Positions 39,368-51,521 are shown, counted from the first letter of the stretch. The stretch: DNA of 64,000 bases from Macrococcus capreoli (GCF_025628935.1 NZ_JAOTIS010000008.1:60744-124743), one strand, 5' to 3'. Numbers and translations: made by a program. The notes: generated from the sequence alone by a model not told the origin.

Positions 39368-39396
39368 TTGAATTAAAGCGTAGAAAAAGGTACACT
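39368..39396 (+). promoter_or_regulatory. Candidate promoter of HAD phosphatase gene
   Basis: TTGAAT (39368-39373), a 17-base spacer and TACACT (39391-39396). Confidence 0.5.
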
Positions 39397-39426
39397 AAAA
39401 TTAAATAAATGGTCGGAGGCATAATG

Positions 39427-40203
39427 ATGAAACAGCATTTAATATTCTTTGATATTGATGGTACGCTTTATAATGATGATAAAGTAATGAGTGAAGCTAC
39501 GAAATTAACGCTTCAAAAATTAAAAGAGAAGGGACATATTCTCGCGATTGCGACAGGACGTGCACCGTTTATGTTGCAGGATGTGTTAAACGAAACAGGA
39601 ATTGAGAACTATATTTCATTTAATGGTCAATTTGCAAAAATGAACGGAAAAGTGATTTATGAAAATCCATTAGATTTAGCGACATTACAGCAGCTTGAAA
39701 AAGATGCAGCAGCGAATGGTCATCCGTTAGTCTTTCTGAATGAACACGAAATGGTATCCAATATAGAATATCATGACCATATTAAAGAAAGTATGGGTTC
39801 ATTAAAGTTTGAACATCCGAGACATGAAGCGGATTTCTATATAGACAAACCAATTTATCAGACGTTAATCTTCAACACAGTAGATGAAGATGTAAAGTAC
39901 GATAACCAATACGACAAGATTAAATTTATTCGTTGGCATGAAGTTAGTCGTGATGTTGTTCCTGCAGGTGGATCTAAATTTGAAGGGATCAAGAAAGTAA
40001 GTGAAGCAGTAAATATCCCGATAGCAGATTGTATTGCTATTGGTGACGGTGCGAATGACCTTGAAATGATTGAAGGAGTCGGCCTTGGAATTGTTATGGG
40101 GAACGGTGTTGATGCATTAAAAGCTGTCGCGGATTATGTAACAGATGATGTCCATTCAGAAGGGTTAACGAAAGCATTTCAACATTATAAATTGATAGAT
40201 TAA
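39427..40203 (+). CDS. Cof-type HAD-IIB phosphatase
   Basis: 258 aa. Motif I is FFDIDGTLYND (nucleophile Asp), motif II AIATGRAP, and motifs III/IV K(F)EGIKK and AIGDGANDLEMIE. It belongs to the Cof/YidA group of sugar-phosphate and flavin phosphatases. ATG 39427 is chosen (GGAGG seven bases upstream); ATG 39424 is possible. The substrate is not predictable. Confidence 0.92.
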   Translation: MKQHLIFFDIDGTLYNDDKVMSEATKLTLQKLKEKGHILAIATGRAPFMLQDVLNETGIENYISFNGQFAKMNGKVIYENPLDLATLQQLEKDAAANGHPLVFLNEHEMVSNIEYHDHIKESMGSLKFEHPRHEADFYIDKPIYQTLIFNTVDEDVKYDNQYDKIKFIRWHEVSRDVVPAGGSKFEGIKKVSEAVNIPIADCIAIGDGANDLEMIEGVGLGIVMGNGVDALKAVADYVTDDVHSEGLTKAFQHYKLID

Positions 40204-40267
40204 TAGTAGCGAGTAAGCGACAAATAAAGTTTAACACTTACTCGACAGCTTGATATTCCTACAACGT

Positions 40268-40303
40268 AAAAAAGGTGAACCAAAACAAACTGGTTCACCT
40301 TTT
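40268..40303. terminator. Bidirectional terminator (HAD gene / def)
   Basis: AAAGGTGAACC/GGTTCACCTTT stem with a ten-base loop, an A-run on one side and T-run on the other. Confidence 0.85.
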
Positions 40304-40858
40304 CTATTGAATTGCAATGGCATTCGGTTGTACTTCCATTGGATGCTCTTTATTAATATGGTCATAAAACATTACACCATTTAAATGATCGATTTCATGT
40401 TGAGCGACGATGGCAGTAAAATCTTTTAAACGTAGTTTTACTTCTGTTCCATCTGGTTTAAATGCTTTTACTGTAATACGTGCATAACGATGTACTAGTC
40501 CCGGAATATTTTCATCAACGCTTAAACAGCCTTCACCGGTCGGTAAATAGGCTTTCTCAACACTGTGGCTGACAATTTTCGGATTGATTAACTGATGTTC
40601 TACATATTGATTTGTTTTTTCATCAAAGAAGTAAATCACTAGCATACGTTTACTCACGTTGATTTGCGGTGCTGCAATACCGACGCCACTTCTCAACTTA
40701 TATTTTTTTGCTAATACTTCATCCTGACTCATTTTTAAAAATGATAACATATCATCGATGGTTTTACGGTCTTCATCTGATAACGGTAATGCGACTTCTT
40801 GTGCTTTTTCTCTTAATGTCGGATGTCCGTCTCTTATAATATCATTCATCGTTAACAT
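40304..40858 (-). CDS. def: Peptide deformylase
   Basis: 184 aa, removes the N-formyl group from nascent proteins. All three motifs are present: GVGIAAPQ (58-65), EGCLS with C111, and HEIDH with H154, E155 and H158 binding the metal. The inserted length is that of the Gram-positive type II enzyme. Confidence 0.97.
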   Translation of the reverse strand: MLTMNDIIRDGHPTLREKAQEVALPLSDEDRKTIDDMLSFLKMSQDEVLAKKYKLRSGVGIAAPQINVSKRMLVIYFFDEKTNQYVEHQLINPKIVSHSVEKAYLPTGEGCLSVDENIPGLVHRYARITVKAFKPDGTEVKLRLKDFTAIVAQHEIDHLNGVMFYDHINKEHPMEVQPNAIAIQ

Positions 40859-40920
40859 AACAACAACTCCTTTATTACTTTAAAATATATCAGATTACGC
40901 GTAGGTTTGCATTATATACA

Positions 40921-40949
40921 TTGAAATAAAAAGGGAAAAGGGATAACAT
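40921..40949 (+). promoter_or_regulatory. Candidate promoter of YkyA lipoprotein
   Basis: TTGAAA (40921-40926), a 17-base spacer and TAACAT (40944-40949). Confidence 0.55.
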
Positions 40950-40979
40950 AATAACCAGGAATAGAGGAGGAATTGACGC

Positions 40980-41612
40980 ATGAAAAAATTTAAAATTGCC
41001 ATTATGATGAGCTTAATGGTATTACTTGTTGCATGTTCGAATAAGACAGCCAACTTAGAAGCATTTTATAATCAAGTAGAAGAAAGTAGTAAAATTGAAA
41101 AAGATATTGAAAAAACAAGTAGCGAGCTTGAAAAATTAGAAAACGACAAACTTCAATTATTTAATAAAGTTGATAAAGCAAAACTAGACCAGCTTAAAGG
41201 TATTGCTGAAGATTTAACGAAAAATACAGATAAACGTAAAGCTGCCGCTGACAAAGAAGTTAAAGTGATGGAGCAATCAAAGAAAACATATGATGATGCT
41301 AAAGATGAAGCAAAATCAGTCGATGATAAAACACAAAAACAACAAGTTGAGAAACTTGTTACAGCTTTAGATGAAAAGTACAACAAGCACGATTCATTAA
41401 TGAAAGCATATCATGAAATCCTAAAACAGGAGCAGGCTTTATTTGATTACTTAAAAGAAGATACGATTGATAAAGCAGTTGTAAATGAAAAGATTGCTGC
41501 TGTGACGAAGTTATATGAAGGATTCCAGAAGAAAACGGATGATTATACGAAAGCACAGCGCGAAGTGGATCAGGCAAGAAAGCCAATTGTAAAGACATTA
41601 AACGAAGCGTAA
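40980..41612 (+). CDS. YkyA-family lipoprotein
   Basis: 210 aa. Signal peptide MKKFKIAIMMSLMVLLVAC with lipobox LVAC, so Cys19 would be lipidated. The rest is charged and helical, with coiled-coil-like stretches (EKDIEKTSSELEKLENDKLQ). The family (putative cell-wall-binding lipoprotein, YkyA) is found between def and pdhA in Bacillus and Staphylococcus as well. Function unknown. Confidence 0.88.
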   Translation: MKKFKIAIMMSLMVLLVACSNKTANLEAFYNQVEESSKIEKDIEKTSSELEKLENDKLQLFNKVDKAKLDQLKGIAEDLTKNTDKRKAAADKEVKVMEQSKKTYDDAKDEAKSVDDKTQKQQVEKLVTALDEKYNKHDSLMKAYHEILKQEQALFDYLKEDTIDKAVVNEKIAAVTKLYEGFQKKTDDYTKAQREVDQARKPIVKTLNEA

Positions 41613-41679
41613 ATATACTGCAAATATTGTAAATTTGAAAACGCTTTCTGATATATAACAGTTTTGATATTGTGGTAAT

Positions 41680-41716
41680 ACAGCGTTCACAACCCTTGTT
41701 GTGACGCTGTTTTTTA
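41680..41716 (+). terminator. ykyA terminator
   Basis: ACAGCGTTCACAAC/GTTGTGACGCTGT, one mismatch in a 13-bp stem, then TTTTTT. Confidence 0.9.
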
Positions 41717-41732
41717 TGTAAAATCTTTTTCT

Positions 41733-41761
41733 TTATCTGTAGTACACATGTGTGATATGAT
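41733..41761 (+). promoter_or_regulatory. Candidate pdh operon promoter
   Basis: TTATCT, a 17-base spacer and TATGAT (41756-41761). The -35 box is weak. Confidence 0.4.
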
Positions 41762-41783
41762 AGATGATGTAATTAAAACATAA

Positions 41784-42920
<1,137 letters not shown>

Positions 42921-42923
42921 GTC

Positions 42924-43901
42924 ATGGCACAATTAACAATGATTCAAGCAATAAATAATGCACTTCAAACTGAACTTAAAAATGACGAAAACGTTCTTGT
43001 ATTCGGAGAAGACGTTGGTGTCAATGGTGGTGTGTTCCGTGCGACTGAAGGACTTCAAAAAGAATTCGGTGAAGATCGTGTATTCGATACACCGCTTGCT
43101 GAATCTGGTATTGGTGGTTTAGCTGTTGGTTTCACATTAACAGGCTTCCGTCCAGTTATGGAAATCCAATTCTTCGGTTTCGTATTCGAAGTATTCGATT
43201 CGTTAGCAGCGCAATTATCACGTCAAAGTTTCCGTTCAGGTGGTACTAAATCAGCTCCTGTAGTTATTCGTTCACCATTTGGTGGTGGGGTGCATACACC
43301 TGAATTACACGCGGATAACTTAGAAGGATTAATGGCGCAAACACCTGGTTTAAAGGTTGTTATCCCATCAAACCCATACGATGCAAAAGGTTTATTAATC
43401 TCTGCAATTCGTGATAACGATCCAGTTGTATTTTTAGAGCACATGAAATTATACCGTTCATTCCGTGAAGAAGTACCTGAAGAAGAGTACACTGTTGAAA
43501 TTGGTAAAGCAGCAGTGAAACAAGAAGGTACAGATCTTTCAATCATCACTTACGGTGCAATGGTTCAGGAATCATTAAAAGCTGCAGAAGAATTAGCGAA
43601 AGATGGTCACTCAATCGAAGTAATCGACTTACGTACAATTCAACCTTTAGATATCGATACAATTATTGCATCAGTTGAAAAAACAGGACGCGTTGTTGTT
43701 GTGCAAGAAGCACAAAAGCAAGCGGGTGTTGGTGCAAATGTTGTTTCTGAAATTTCAGAGCGCGCGATTCTTTCATTAGAAGCACCGATTGCACGTGTAG
43801 CAGCAGCAGATACAGCTTACCCATTTACACAAGCTGAACATGTTTGGTTACCTAATAAAGAAGACATCATTGCAGCAGCTAAAAAGACTTTAGAATTCTA
43901 G
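42924..43901 (+). CDS. pdhB: Pyruvate dehydrogenase E1 beta subunit
   Basis: 325 aa. Motifs [33 protein letters not shown] and [20 protein letters not shown] are those of branched-chain/pyruvate E1 beta. It forms the active site with PdhA. Three bases separate the two genes. Confidence 0.97.
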   Translation: MAQLTMIQAINNALQTELKNDENVLVFGEDVGVNGGVFRATEGLQKEFGEDRVFDTPLAESGIGGLAVGFTLTGFRPVMEIQFFGFVFEVFDSLAAQLSRQSFRSGGTKSAPVVIRSPFGGGVHTPELHADNLEGLMAQTPGLKVVIPSNPYDAKGLLISAIRDNDPVVFLEHMKLYRSFREEVPEEEYTVEIGKAAVKQEGTDLSIITYGAMVQESLKAAEELAKDGHSIEVIDLRTIQPLDIDTIIASVEKTGRVVVVQEAQKQAGVGANVVSEISERAILSLEAPIARVAAADTAYPFTQAEHVWLPNKEDIIAAAKKTLEF

Positions 43902-43925
43902 TATTTAAGCTTTGACGCGCACAAC

Positions 43926-43963
43926 ATGAAAAGTAACAATGCTTTGCCTTTGTTACTTTTCAT
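43926..43963 (+). terminator. Perfect hairpin between pdhB and pdhC
   Basis: A 14-bp perfect stem ATGAAAAGTAACAA/TTGTTACTTTTCAT with a ten-base loop in the 112-base pdhB-pdhC gap. No long T-run follows, so it is a partial terminator or an RNA-processing/stability element inside the operon. Confidence 0.55.
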
Positions 43964-44013
43964 CATTTATATTAATAAAGAATAAATTAATACATTCTTA
44001 GGAGGAATTTATT

Positions 44014-45300
44014 GTGGCATTTGAATTTAAATTACCCGCTCTTGGTGAGGGGATTTTCGAAGGTGAAATCGTAAAGTGGTTCGTAGCAGCTGGAGACACG
44101 ATTGCAGAAGACGATATTTTATGTGAAGTACAAAATGATAAATCAGTAGTTGAAATTCCATCACCTGTATCAGGTACGATTAACACAATCGTAGCTGAAG
44201 AAGGTACTGTAGCAAACTTAGGAGACGTTATCGTAACAATCGATTCTGACGATGCACATGCACAAGAAGCAGCAGCGAAATCAGAAGCTCCTGCTGAAGT
44301 GAAAGAAGAAGTAACTGCAGAAGCACCAAAAGCAGACGCACCGAAAACAGAAGCAGTTGAAGTGGATGAAAAGCGTCGCGTTATTGCAATGCCTTCAGTT
44401 CGTAAACTTGCACGTGAAAAAGGTGTTAACATTAAAGCGGTTAACGGTACAGGTAAAAATGGTCGTGTATTAAAAGACGATATTTTAGCTTACTTAGAAG
44501 GTGGACAAACTGCAGCGGCACCAGCACAAGAAGCACCTGCAGCACAACCAGCAGCAGCAAAAGCAGCACCACAACCAATCGCAGCGCCAGAAGGAGATTT
44601 CCCTGAAACACGCGAGAAAATTCCTGCAATGCGTAAAGCGATCGCGAAAGCAATGGTTAACTCTAAACATACTGCACCACACGTAACATTAATGGACGAA
44701 GTTGAAGTACAAGCATTATGGGATCACCGTAAGAAATTTAAAGAAATCGCAGCTGAACAAGGTACGAAATTAACATTCTTACCATACGTTGTGAAAGCTT
44801 TAGTTTCAGCATTAAAAGCTTACCCAGCATTAAACACTTCATTAGATGATGCAACAGAAGAAGTAGTACACAAACATTACTACAACATCGGTATCGCAGC
44901 AGACACTGAACGTGGTTTATTAGTACCTGTTGTTAAAAATGCAGATCGTAAATCAATCTTCGCAATTTCTGATGAAATTAACGAATTAGCAGTAAAAGCA
45001 CGTGATGGTAAACTTTCTCCTAGCGAAATGAAGGGTTCATCATGTACAATTAGTAATATAGGTTCAGCTGGTGGACAATGGTTCACTCCAGTCATCAACC
45101 ACCCTGAAGTTGCAATTTTAGGTATCGGTCGTATTGCACAAAAAGCAATCGTTAAAGACGGAGAAATCGTTGCAGCACCAGTATTAGCATTATCATTAAG
45201 TTTCGACCACCGTCAAATCGATGGTGCTACAGGCCAAAATGCTATGAATCATATTAAGCGTTTATTAAATAATCCAGAATTATTATTAATGGAGGGATAA
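44014..45300 (+). CDS. pdhC: Pyruvate dehydrogenase E2 (dihydrolipoamide acetyltransferase)
   Basis: 428 aa. One lipoyl domain with K43 in [13 protein letters not shown], an Ala/Pro/Lys-rich linker, the E1/E3-binding domain ([14 protein letters not shown], ~residues 128-160), a second Ala/Gln/Pro linker, and the catalytic domain ending [12 protein letters not shown]. The start is GTG with TAGGAGG seven bases upstream. It is the structural core of the complex. Confidence 0.97.
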   Translation: MAFEFKLPALGEGIFEGEIVKWFVAAGDTIAEDDILCEVQNDKSVVEIPSPVSGTINTIVAEEGTVANLGDVIVTIDSDDAHAQEAAAKSEAPAEVKEEVTAEAPKADAPKTEAVEVDEKRRVIAMPSVRKLAREKGVNIKAVNGTGKNGRVLKDDILAYLEGGQTAAAPAQEAPAAQPAAAKAAPQPIAAPEGDFPETREKIPAMRKAIAKAMVNSKHTAPHVTLMDEVEVQALWDHRKKFKEIAAEQGTKLTFLPYVVKALVSALKAYPALNTSLDDATEEVVHKHYYNIGIAADTERGLLVPVVKNADRKSIFAISDEINELAVKARDGKLSPSEMKGSSCTISNIGSAGGQWFTPVINHPEVAILGIGRIAQKAIVKDGEIVAAPVLALSLSFDHRQIDGATGQNAMNHIKRLLNNPELLLMEG

Positions 45301-45304
45301 GCAC

Positions 45305-46711
45305 ATGGTAGTTGGAGATTTTCCTATTGAAACAGATACTATAGTAATCGGAGCAGGTCCTGGTGGATACGTTGCAGCAATTCGTGCAGCACAATTAGGA
45401 CAAAAAGTAACAATCGTAGAAAAAGGTAGTTTAGGTGGCGTATGTTTAAACGTAGGTTGTATTCCATCTAAAGCATTATTATCAGCTTCTCATAAATATG
45501 AGACTGCGAAACATTCTGAAGACTTCGGTATTAAAGCTGAGAACGTTACAGTTGATTTCTCTAAAGTTCAAGAATTCAAAGGCGGCGTTGTTCAAAAATT
45601 AACAGGCGGTGTTGGTGCTTTATTAAAAGGTAATAAAGTAGAAATCGTTGAAGGTGAAGCTTACTTCGTTGACCAAAACAACTTAAAAGTTATGACTGAG
45701 AAATCATCTCAAACATACACTTTCAAACACGCGATCATCGCAACAGGTTCACGTCCAATTGAAATTCCAAACTTCAAATTCAACAAACGTGTAATCGATT
45801 CAACTGGTGCTTTATCATTAACGGAAGTACCTAAGAGCTTAGTCGTTGTTGGTGGAGGATACATCGGTTCTGAATTAGGAACTGCATATGCTAACTTCGG
45901 TACGAAAGTTACAATTTTAGAAGGTGCGAAAGACATTTTAGGCGGCTTCGAAAAACAAATGACACAAGTGGTTAAAAAAGGTCTTAAGAAAAAAGGTGTT
46001 GACATTGTAACAGAAGCAATGGCTAAATCTGCTGAAGAGACTGAAACTGGTGTTACAGTAACTTATGAAGCGAAAGGCGAAACGCATACAATCGAAGCAG
46101 AATACTGTTTAGTAACTGTAGGTCGTCGTCCAAACACAGAAGAAATTGGTTTAGAATCATTAGGTGTTAAATTAACTGAACGTGGTTTAGTTGAAGTTAA
46201 CGAAGAAGGACGTTCTTCAGTTGAGAACATCTTCGCTATCGGTGATATCGTTGCTGGTCCTCCATTAGCACATAAAGCATCTTACGAAGGTAAAGTTGCT
46301 GCTGAAGTTATTGCGGGTGAAAAATCTGAAGTAGATTACTTAGCGATTCCTGCTGTATGTTTCACTGAGCCTGAACTTGCAACTGTAGGTTATACAGAAG
46401 CAATGGCGAAAGAAGAAGGATTAGATTTCAAAGCATCTAAATTCCCATACGCTGCTAACGGCCGTGCATTATCTATCGGTGAAACAGATGGTTTCTTAAA
46501 ATTAATCTCATTAAAAGAAGATGGTTTATTAATCGGTGCGCAAATCGCTGGTTCTGGTGCATCTGACATGATCGCTGAATTAGGTTTAGCAATCGAAACA
46601 GGTATGACTGTTGAAGATATCGCTTTAACAATCCATGCACATCCATCTTTAGGTGAAATTACGATGGAAGCTGCTGAAGTTGCATTAGGTAGCCCAATCC
46701 ACACAATGTAA
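45305..46711 (+). CDS. pdhD: Dihydrolipoamide dehydrogenase E3
   Basis: 468 aa FAD flavoprotein that reoxidises lipoamide. FAD-binding GAGPGGY, redox pair C47/C52 in [16 protein letters not shown]-binding [12 protein letters not shown], and the C-terminal HAHPSLGE with the catalytic His-Glu pair. Last gene of pdhABCD; a terminator follows. Confidence 0.98.
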   Translation: MVVGDFPIETDTIVIGAGPGGYVAAIRAAQLGQKVTIVEKGSLGGVCLNVGCIPSKALLSASHKYETAKHSEDFGIKAENVTVDFSKVQEFKGGVVQKLTGGVGALLKGNKVEIVEGEAYFVDQNNLKVMTEKSSQTYTFKHAIIATGSRPIEIPNFKFNKRVIDSTGALSLTEVPKSLVVVGGGYIGSELGTAYANFGTKVTILEGAKDILGGFEKQMTQVVKKGLKKKGVDIVTEAMAKSAEETETGVTVTYEAKGETHTIEAEYCLVTVGRRPNTEEIGLESLGVKLTERGLVEVNEEGRSSVENIFAIGDIVAGPPLAHKASYEGKVAAEVIAGEKSEVDYLAIPAVCFTEPELATVGYTEAMAKEEGLDFKASKFPYAANGRALSIGETDGFLKLISLKEDGLLIGAQIAGSGASDMIAELGLAIETGMTVEDIALTIHAHPSLGEITMEAAEVALGSPIHTM

Positions 46712-46732
46712 TTGCAATACAATAACATACGA

Positions 46733-46764
46733 AGCACTATTCAGAGATGAATAGTGCTTTTTTT
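46733..46764 (+). terminator. pdh operon terminator
   Basis: AGCACTATTC/GAATAGTGCT with a six-base loop and seven T. Confidence 0.9.
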
Positions 46765-46778
46765 ACGGAGGTCAAATG

Positions 46779-47060
46779 ATGAGTTATAGTTATCCAATTG
46801 ATCCGGACTGGACACAGGAAGAAATCATTGATGTCGTGAATTTTCTTGCTTTAGTAGAAGATGCATATGAGTCGAAAGTGAACACGGATGATTATGCAGT
46901 CGTGTATCGTGCATTTAAAAATGTAGCACCAATGAAGTCCGATGAAAATAAAATTTATAAAGCATTTAAAGAAGTATCGACTTATGATGGATACTTAGTG
47001 ACACAACGTTTTCAAGCGGCACGTAAAGCGAATGAAAAGACATTTAGCGTATCAAAATAA
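46779..47060 (+). CDS. UPF0223 family protein
   Basis: 93 aa, MSYSYPIDPDWTQEEIIDVVNFL, as in the Firmicute UPF0223 (YktA) family. All-helical and soluble; function unknown. ATG 46779 is chosen with GGAGG seven bases upstream; ATG 46776 is possible. The same position after pdhD is known in Staphylococcus. Confidence 0.88.
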   Translation: MSYSYPIDPDWTQEEIIDVVNFLALVEDAYESKVNTDDYAVVYRAFKNVAPMKSDENKIYKAFKEVSTYDGYLVTQRFQAARKANEKTFSVSK

Positions 47061-47162
47061 CATAAAAATTTAGTATGACTGTTGTTTTTTGACTTTTTTT
47101 CTGCTATATTAAAAATGCTTCTAAACAAAATGTTTACAATTATTAAACTAAGGTGTGACGCA

Positions 47163-47705
47163 ATGGATATAGGGAAAAAAATTAAAGATTTAAGAAGACA
47201 AAAGAATTTAACGCAGGAAGAGCTAGGCGAACGAACAGATTTATCAAAAGGATATATTTCGCAGTTAGAGCGTAATTTATGTTCACCATCTATGGAGACG
47301 TTTTTTAATATTCTTGAAGTATTAGGTTCAGAACCATCAGACTTTTTCAACGAGAAGATGCATGAACAACGTATTTATTATCCGAAATCGGAACAAACAT
47401 TTTATGATGAATATGATAATGGCTATTTAATTCAGTGGCTCGTACCGGATTCGAATGAATTTGATATGGAGCCTGTCATTATTACGTTAAAGCCAGATTC
47501 TGAATATAAGAAGTTTGAACCGAGTCTATCGGACAGTTTCATATACGTATTAGACGGGATTGCAAGTATTCGTATCGGAAGAAAGGAATTTACTGCACGT
47601 AAAGGGGAGTCCTTTTATTTTAAAGCGAATGAATCGCATCAGCTGTTTAATAAATTTAAAAAAGATGCACGTGTATTAATCGTTGCAACGGAATCTTACT
47701 TATAG
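47163..47705 (+). CDS. XRE-family regulator with cupin domain
   Basis: 180 aa. An N-terminal helix-turn-helix (IGKKIKDLRRQKNLTQEELGERTDLSKGYISQLER) and a C-terminal cupin domain (~residues 100-175, GIASIRIGRKEFTARKGESFYFKANESHQLF). The layout is that of PuuR-type regulators, which sense polyamine or related ligands. It is followed by potA with nine bases between, so it is likely the autoregulated control gene of the pot operon. ATG 47163 is chosen at the start of the HTH. Confidence 0.9.
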   Translation: MDIGKKIKDLRRQKNLTQEELGERTDLSKGYISQLERNLCSPSMETFFNILEVLGSEPSDFFNEKMHEQRIYYPKSEQTFYDEYDNGYLIQWLVPDSNEFDMEPVIITLKPDSEYKKFEPSLSDSFIYVLDGIASIRIGRKEFTARKGESFYFKANESHQLFNKFKKDARVLIVATESYL

Positions 47706-47714
47706 GAGAGTGCT

Positions 47715-48797
47715 ATGAAAGAATTTATTCAATTTAACAATGTATCAAAATCTTACGGCGACAATAAAGTTTTAGATAATATTAATTTTGAAATTGAAGA
47801 AGGTAAATTTTATACGTTGTTAGGACCTTCTGGCTGTGGTAAGACGACAATCTTAAGATTAATTGCTGGCTTCGAAAAACCAACAAATGGTGATATATTC
47901 TTTGAAGGCAATCGTATTAATGATATTCCGGCGAACAAACGTCGTGTGAACACGGTGTTTCAGGATTACGCGTTATTTCCACATTTAAATGTATTCGAAA
48001 ATGTCGCGTTCGGTTTGCGCATTAAGAAAGTGAATCAGAAAGATATTCAGACGAAAGTAATGGATGCATTAAAGCTTGTAAAGTTAGAAGGCTTTGAACA
48101 TCGTGAAATCAAAGATATGAGTGGGGGACAACGTCAACGTGTTGCAATTGCCCGTGCGATTGTGAATGAGCCTGAAATCATCTTACTGGATGAGCCGTTA
48201 TCAGCATTAGACTTAAAGTTAAGAACTGAAATGCAGTATGAATTACGTGAAATTCAGCAACGTTTAGGGAAGACGTTTATCTTCGTGACACATGATCAGG
48301 AAGAAGCACTTGCGATGAGTGACTATATATTTGTTATGAATAAAGGGAAGATTGAACAAAGTGGGACGCCGACTGATATATATGATGAGCCGATTAACCG
48401 TTATGTCGCTGACTTTATTGGCGAGTCGAATATTGTGTCGGGCATTATGAAACGTGATTATGTTGTTGAAATGTACGGTAATGAATATGCATGTGTCGAT
48501 AAAGGGTTTAAACCGAATGCGAAAGTCGATGTAGTGATCCGTCCTGAAGATATTGAAATTACGACGCCAGAAGCAGGGAAAGTGAAAGCAGTCGTGGATT
48601 CTCAATTATTTAGAGGCGTACATTACGAAATTTGTTGTTTCGACGAAGCGGGTAATGAATGGATTATTCAATCAACGAAAAGCGCTCAACCTGGTCAACA
48701 CGTTGGCTTAACGTTTGATGAAGAAGCGATTCATATTATGTTACCGGGTGAGACAGAAGAAGAATTTGATGCGCGTATCGAGTCATACGAGGTGTAA
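47715..48797 (+). CDS. potA: Spermidine/putrescine ABC transporter ATPase PotA
   Basis: 360 aa. Walker [10 protein letters not shown], signature [15 protein letters not shown], Walker [12 protein letters not shown] and the switch His in THDQEEAL, followed by a TOBE domain ([10 protein letters not shown]). It powers PotBC. AGGAGAG is upstream. Confidence 0.95.
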   Translation: MKEFIQFNNVSKSYGDNKVLDNINFEIEEGKFYTLLGPSGCGKTTILRLIAGFEKPTNGDIFFEGNRINDIPANKRRVNTVFQDYALFPHLNVFENVAFGLRIKKVNQKDIQTKVMDALKLVKLEGFEHREIKDMSGGQRQRVAIARAIVNEPEIILLDEPLSALDLKLRTEMQYELREIQQRLGKTFIFVTHDQEEALAMSDYIFVMNKGKIEQSGTPTDIYDEPINRYVADFIGESNIVSGIMKRDYVVEMYGNEYACVDKGFKPNAKVDVVIRPEDIEITTPEAGKVKAVVDSQLFRGVHYEICCFDEAGNEWIIQSTKSAQPGQHVGLTFDEEAIHIMLPGETEEEFDARIESYEV

Positions 48798-48798
48798 T

Positions 48799-49605
48799 AT
48801 GGATAAAGCGAAAAAATATTTTTTAATACCGTATATGATATGGATTGTTATTTTTATCATTGCACCACTCGTTATGATTTTTTACACAAGCTTTACGGAT
48901 AACAGCGGGCATTTTACGCTTCAAAATTATCAAGATTTTTTCTCGATGGCGTATTTTAAAATGACGCTCAGTTCATTTGTTTATGCGTTCATTATCACAT
49001 TGATCTGTCTTATTATTTCGTATCCGATAGCGATGGTGTTACGCAGTACGAAAAACAAGCAATTCTGGTTACTGATTATTATATTGCCGACGTGGATAAA
49101 TTTATTGCTTAAAACGTATGCATTTATCGGTATTTTCAGTAAACAAGGGACGATTAATGATTTGTTAAACTGGATGCATTTGCCGGCAACAAGTCTGTTA
49201 TTTACAAATGCAGCATTTATCTTTGTATCGGTTTATATTTATATTCCGTTTATGATATTGCCAATCTTCAATAGTATGAATGCTATTCCAGAGAATTTAC
49301 TGCAGGCATCTCGTGATTTAGGTGCGACAGAAATGACGACGTTCAGGAAAGTTATTATGCCATTATCATGGGAAGGGGTTAAGACAGGAATACAAGTCAC
49401 GTTTATTCCTGCATTGAGCCTATTCATGATTACCCGTTTAATTGCCGGGAATAAAGTGGTCAATTTAGGGACAGCAATTGAAGAGCAATTTTTAGTAACG
49501 CAGAACTTTGGTATGGGTTCTACGATTGCGGTGTTCTTAATTTTAGCGATGGCGCTCGTTATGATAATTACGAAGTCGAAAGAAGGAAGTGAGGAAGTCA
49601 AATGA
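48799..49605 (+). CDS. potB: Spermidine/putrescine permease PotB
   Basis: 268 aa from ATG 48799; the frame is open 84 bases further upstream but inside potA. Six membrane helices, and the ATPase-contact EAA loop is LLQASRDLGATEMTTFRKVIMPLS. One base separates it from the potA stop. Confidence 0.94.
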   Translation: MDKAKKYFLIPYMIWIVIFIIAPLVMIFYTSFTDNSGHFTLQNYQDFFSMAYFKMTLSSFVYAFIITLICLIISYPIAMVLRSTKNKQFWLLIIILPTWINLLLKTYAFIGIFSKQGTINDLLNWMHLPATSLLFTNAAFIFVSVYIYIPFMILPIFNSMNAIPENLLQASRDLGATEMTTFRKVIMPLSWEGVKTGIQVTFIPALSLFMITRLIAGNKVVNLGTAIEEQFLVTQNFGMGSTIAVFLILAMALVMIITKSKEGSEEVK

Positions 49606-50414
49606 AATTAAGATCTAAACTATTTTTAGCGGTCGCACTTTTCATTTTATATTTTCCGATCTTCTATTTAATGTATTATTCGTTTAATTCGGCTGGGAAT
49701 ATGAACCACTTTAAGTCATTTACGTTAGACCATTACAAAGCGGTGTTTCAGAATAAACGATTAATGGTTATCATCGTTAATACGTTAGCAGTTGCACTGA
49801 TTGCAGCAAGTGTATCCACAGTAATTGGTATTTGTGGAGCGTTAGGGATTCATTACATGCGCAATAAGCAGTTAAAAGTAGGTTTACTTACATTAAATAA
49901 TATATTAATGGTTAGCAGTGACGTTGTTATTGGCTCATCATTTTTAATATTATTTACAGTGATTGGTCACTTTACGGGACTAGGATTAGGGTTCTGGTCT
50001 GTATTGATTTCACATATTGCGTTTTGTGTACCGATTGTTGTGTTGCTTGTATTGCCGAAACTGTATGACATGAATCAATCACTGATTAATGCGAGTTATG
50101 ATTTAGGTGCAAGTACGTATCAAACGATTACGAAAGTGATTATTCCGCATATATTACCTGGAGCGTTTGCTGGATTCTTTATGGCATTAACGTATAGCTT
50201 AGATGACTTTACGGTGAGTTTCTTCGTTACCGGAAACGGCTTTAGCGTATTATCAGTTGAAATTTATTCGATGGCGCGTAAAGGGATTTCAATGGAAATT
50301 AACGCGATTAGTACATTGTTATTCTTACTTGTGATGACGATTATATTAGTATATTACTTTGTATCGAATAATCATGTGAAGAAAAGAAAGATAAAGGCAG
50401 GTGTAGCGAAATGA
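49602..50414 (+). CDS. potC: Spermidine/putrescine permease PotC
   Basis: 270 aa, six membrane helices, EAA loop LINASYDLGASTYQTITKVIIPHILPG. It overlaps potB (ATGA) and potD by four bases. Confidence 0.94.
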   Translation: MKLRSKLFLAVALFILYFPIFYLMYYSFNSAGNMNHFKSFTLDHYKAVFQNKRLMVIIVNTLAVALIAASVSTVIGICGALGIHYMRNKQLKVGLLTLNNILMVSSDVVIGSSFLILFTVIGHFTGLGLGFWSVLISHIAFCVPIVVLLVLPKLYDMNQSLINASYDLGASTYQTITKVIIPHILPGAFAGFFMALTYSLDDFTVSFFVTGNGFSVLSVEIYSMARKGISMEINAISTLLFLLVMTIILVYYFVSNNHVKKRKIKAGVAK

Positions 50415-51484
50415 AACAATTAATGCAGCTTATTATTACGTCACTCGTTGTTGCAGTGCTTTTACTTTTCTCTACACGATTTATCGATCCACCACCGAAA
50501 AGTGGTAAAGGGAATATATTGTATGTGTATAACTGGGGAGAGTATATCGATCCCGATTTACTAAAGCAATTTGAGAAAGAACATGGGATTCGTGTAATAC
50601 TGGAAACATTTGATTCGAATGAATCGATGCTCGCTAAAATTAAAAATGGTGGCACGCATTATGATGTTGCAGTACCGAGTGAATATGCGATTCAAAAGAT
50701 GAAAAAAGATCATTTGCTGATTCCGATTGATCATAAAAAAATCCCGAATTTAAAAAATATCAATCCGGATTATTTGAATTTACCGTTTGATAAAGGCAAT
50801 CAATATTCAATACCTTATTTCTGGGGAACAGTAGGAATACTGTATAACCCTGAGAAAACGAAAGGTATTGATTTCTCAAGCTGGAACAGTTTATGGGATA
50901 AACGGTTGAAAGATAACGTGTTAATTGTTGATGGCGCGCGTGAAGCGTTAGGATTTTCTTTAAATAGTATGGGAGAATCATTAAATGAAACGAATCCGCA
51001 TAAATTAGAATTAGCAGAGAAAAAGCTCGAAAAATTAGGGCCGAATGTTAAAGGAATCGTCGCGGATGAAATTAATACGATGATGGTTCAGAAAGAAGCC
51101 GATGTTGCTGTTGTATGGAGTGGTATGGGTGCTGATATTATGAATGAGAATGAAAAGCTTGATTTCGTTGTACCGAAAGAAGGATCGAACTTATGGTTTG
51201 ATAATATCGTTATTCCGAAGACCGCTCAAAATATTGACGGTGCACATGAATTTATTAATTTCTTGCTGGATGCTAAAATTGGTAAACAAAATACCGAATG
51301 GGTAGGATATGCTACGCCGAACGCTGCAAGTTATCAATTGTTAGATAAAGAAACGCGTAAAGATAAACGATTCTATCCAGATAAAGAAGTACAGAAGAAA
51401 TTAGAAGTTTATAAAGATTTAGGCTATGAAAATATTAAAAAATATAACGAGCTGTTCTTGAGATTTAAAATGAGCTTGAATTAA
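50411..51484 (+). CDS. potD: Spermidine/putrescine-binding protein PotD
   Basis: 357 aa. N-terminal membrane anchor (LIITSLVVAVLLLFS) without a lipobox cysteine, so it may stay as an uncleaved anchor rather than a lipoprotein. The mature part begins LYVYNWGEYIDPDLLKQFEKEHGI and contains YDVAVPSEYAI and VVWSGMGADI, typical of PotD/PotF. It is the last gene of the operon. Confidence 0.94.
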   Translation: MKQLMQLIITSLVVAVLLLFSTRFIDPPPKSGKGNILYVYNWGEYIDPDLLKQFEKEHGIRVILETFDSNESMLAKIKNGGTHYDVAVPSEYAIQKMKKDHLLIPIDHKKIPNLKNINPDYLNLPFDKGNQYSIPYFWGTVGILYNPEKTKGIDFSSWNSLWDKRLKDNVLIVDGAREALGFSLNSMGESLNETNPHKLELAEKKLEKLGPNVKGIVADEINTMMVQKEADVAVVWSGMGADIMNENEKLDFVVPKEGSNLWFDNIVIPKTAQNIDGAHEFINFLLDAKIGKQNTEWVGYATPNAASYQLLDKETRKDKRFYPDKEVQKKLEVYKDLGYENIKKYNELFLRFKMSLN

Positions 51485-51520
51485 GAGAGGCCGTTTAAGA
51501 GAGGCAGTCGAAAGGGTGTT
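51485..51520 (+). repeat. 36-bp direct repeat, copy 1
   Basis: Begins GAGAGGCCGTTTAAGAGAGG immediately after the potD stop and is identical to 51606-51641. It contains an internal GAGAGGC duplicate. Confidence 0.9.
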
Positions 51521-51521
51521 A

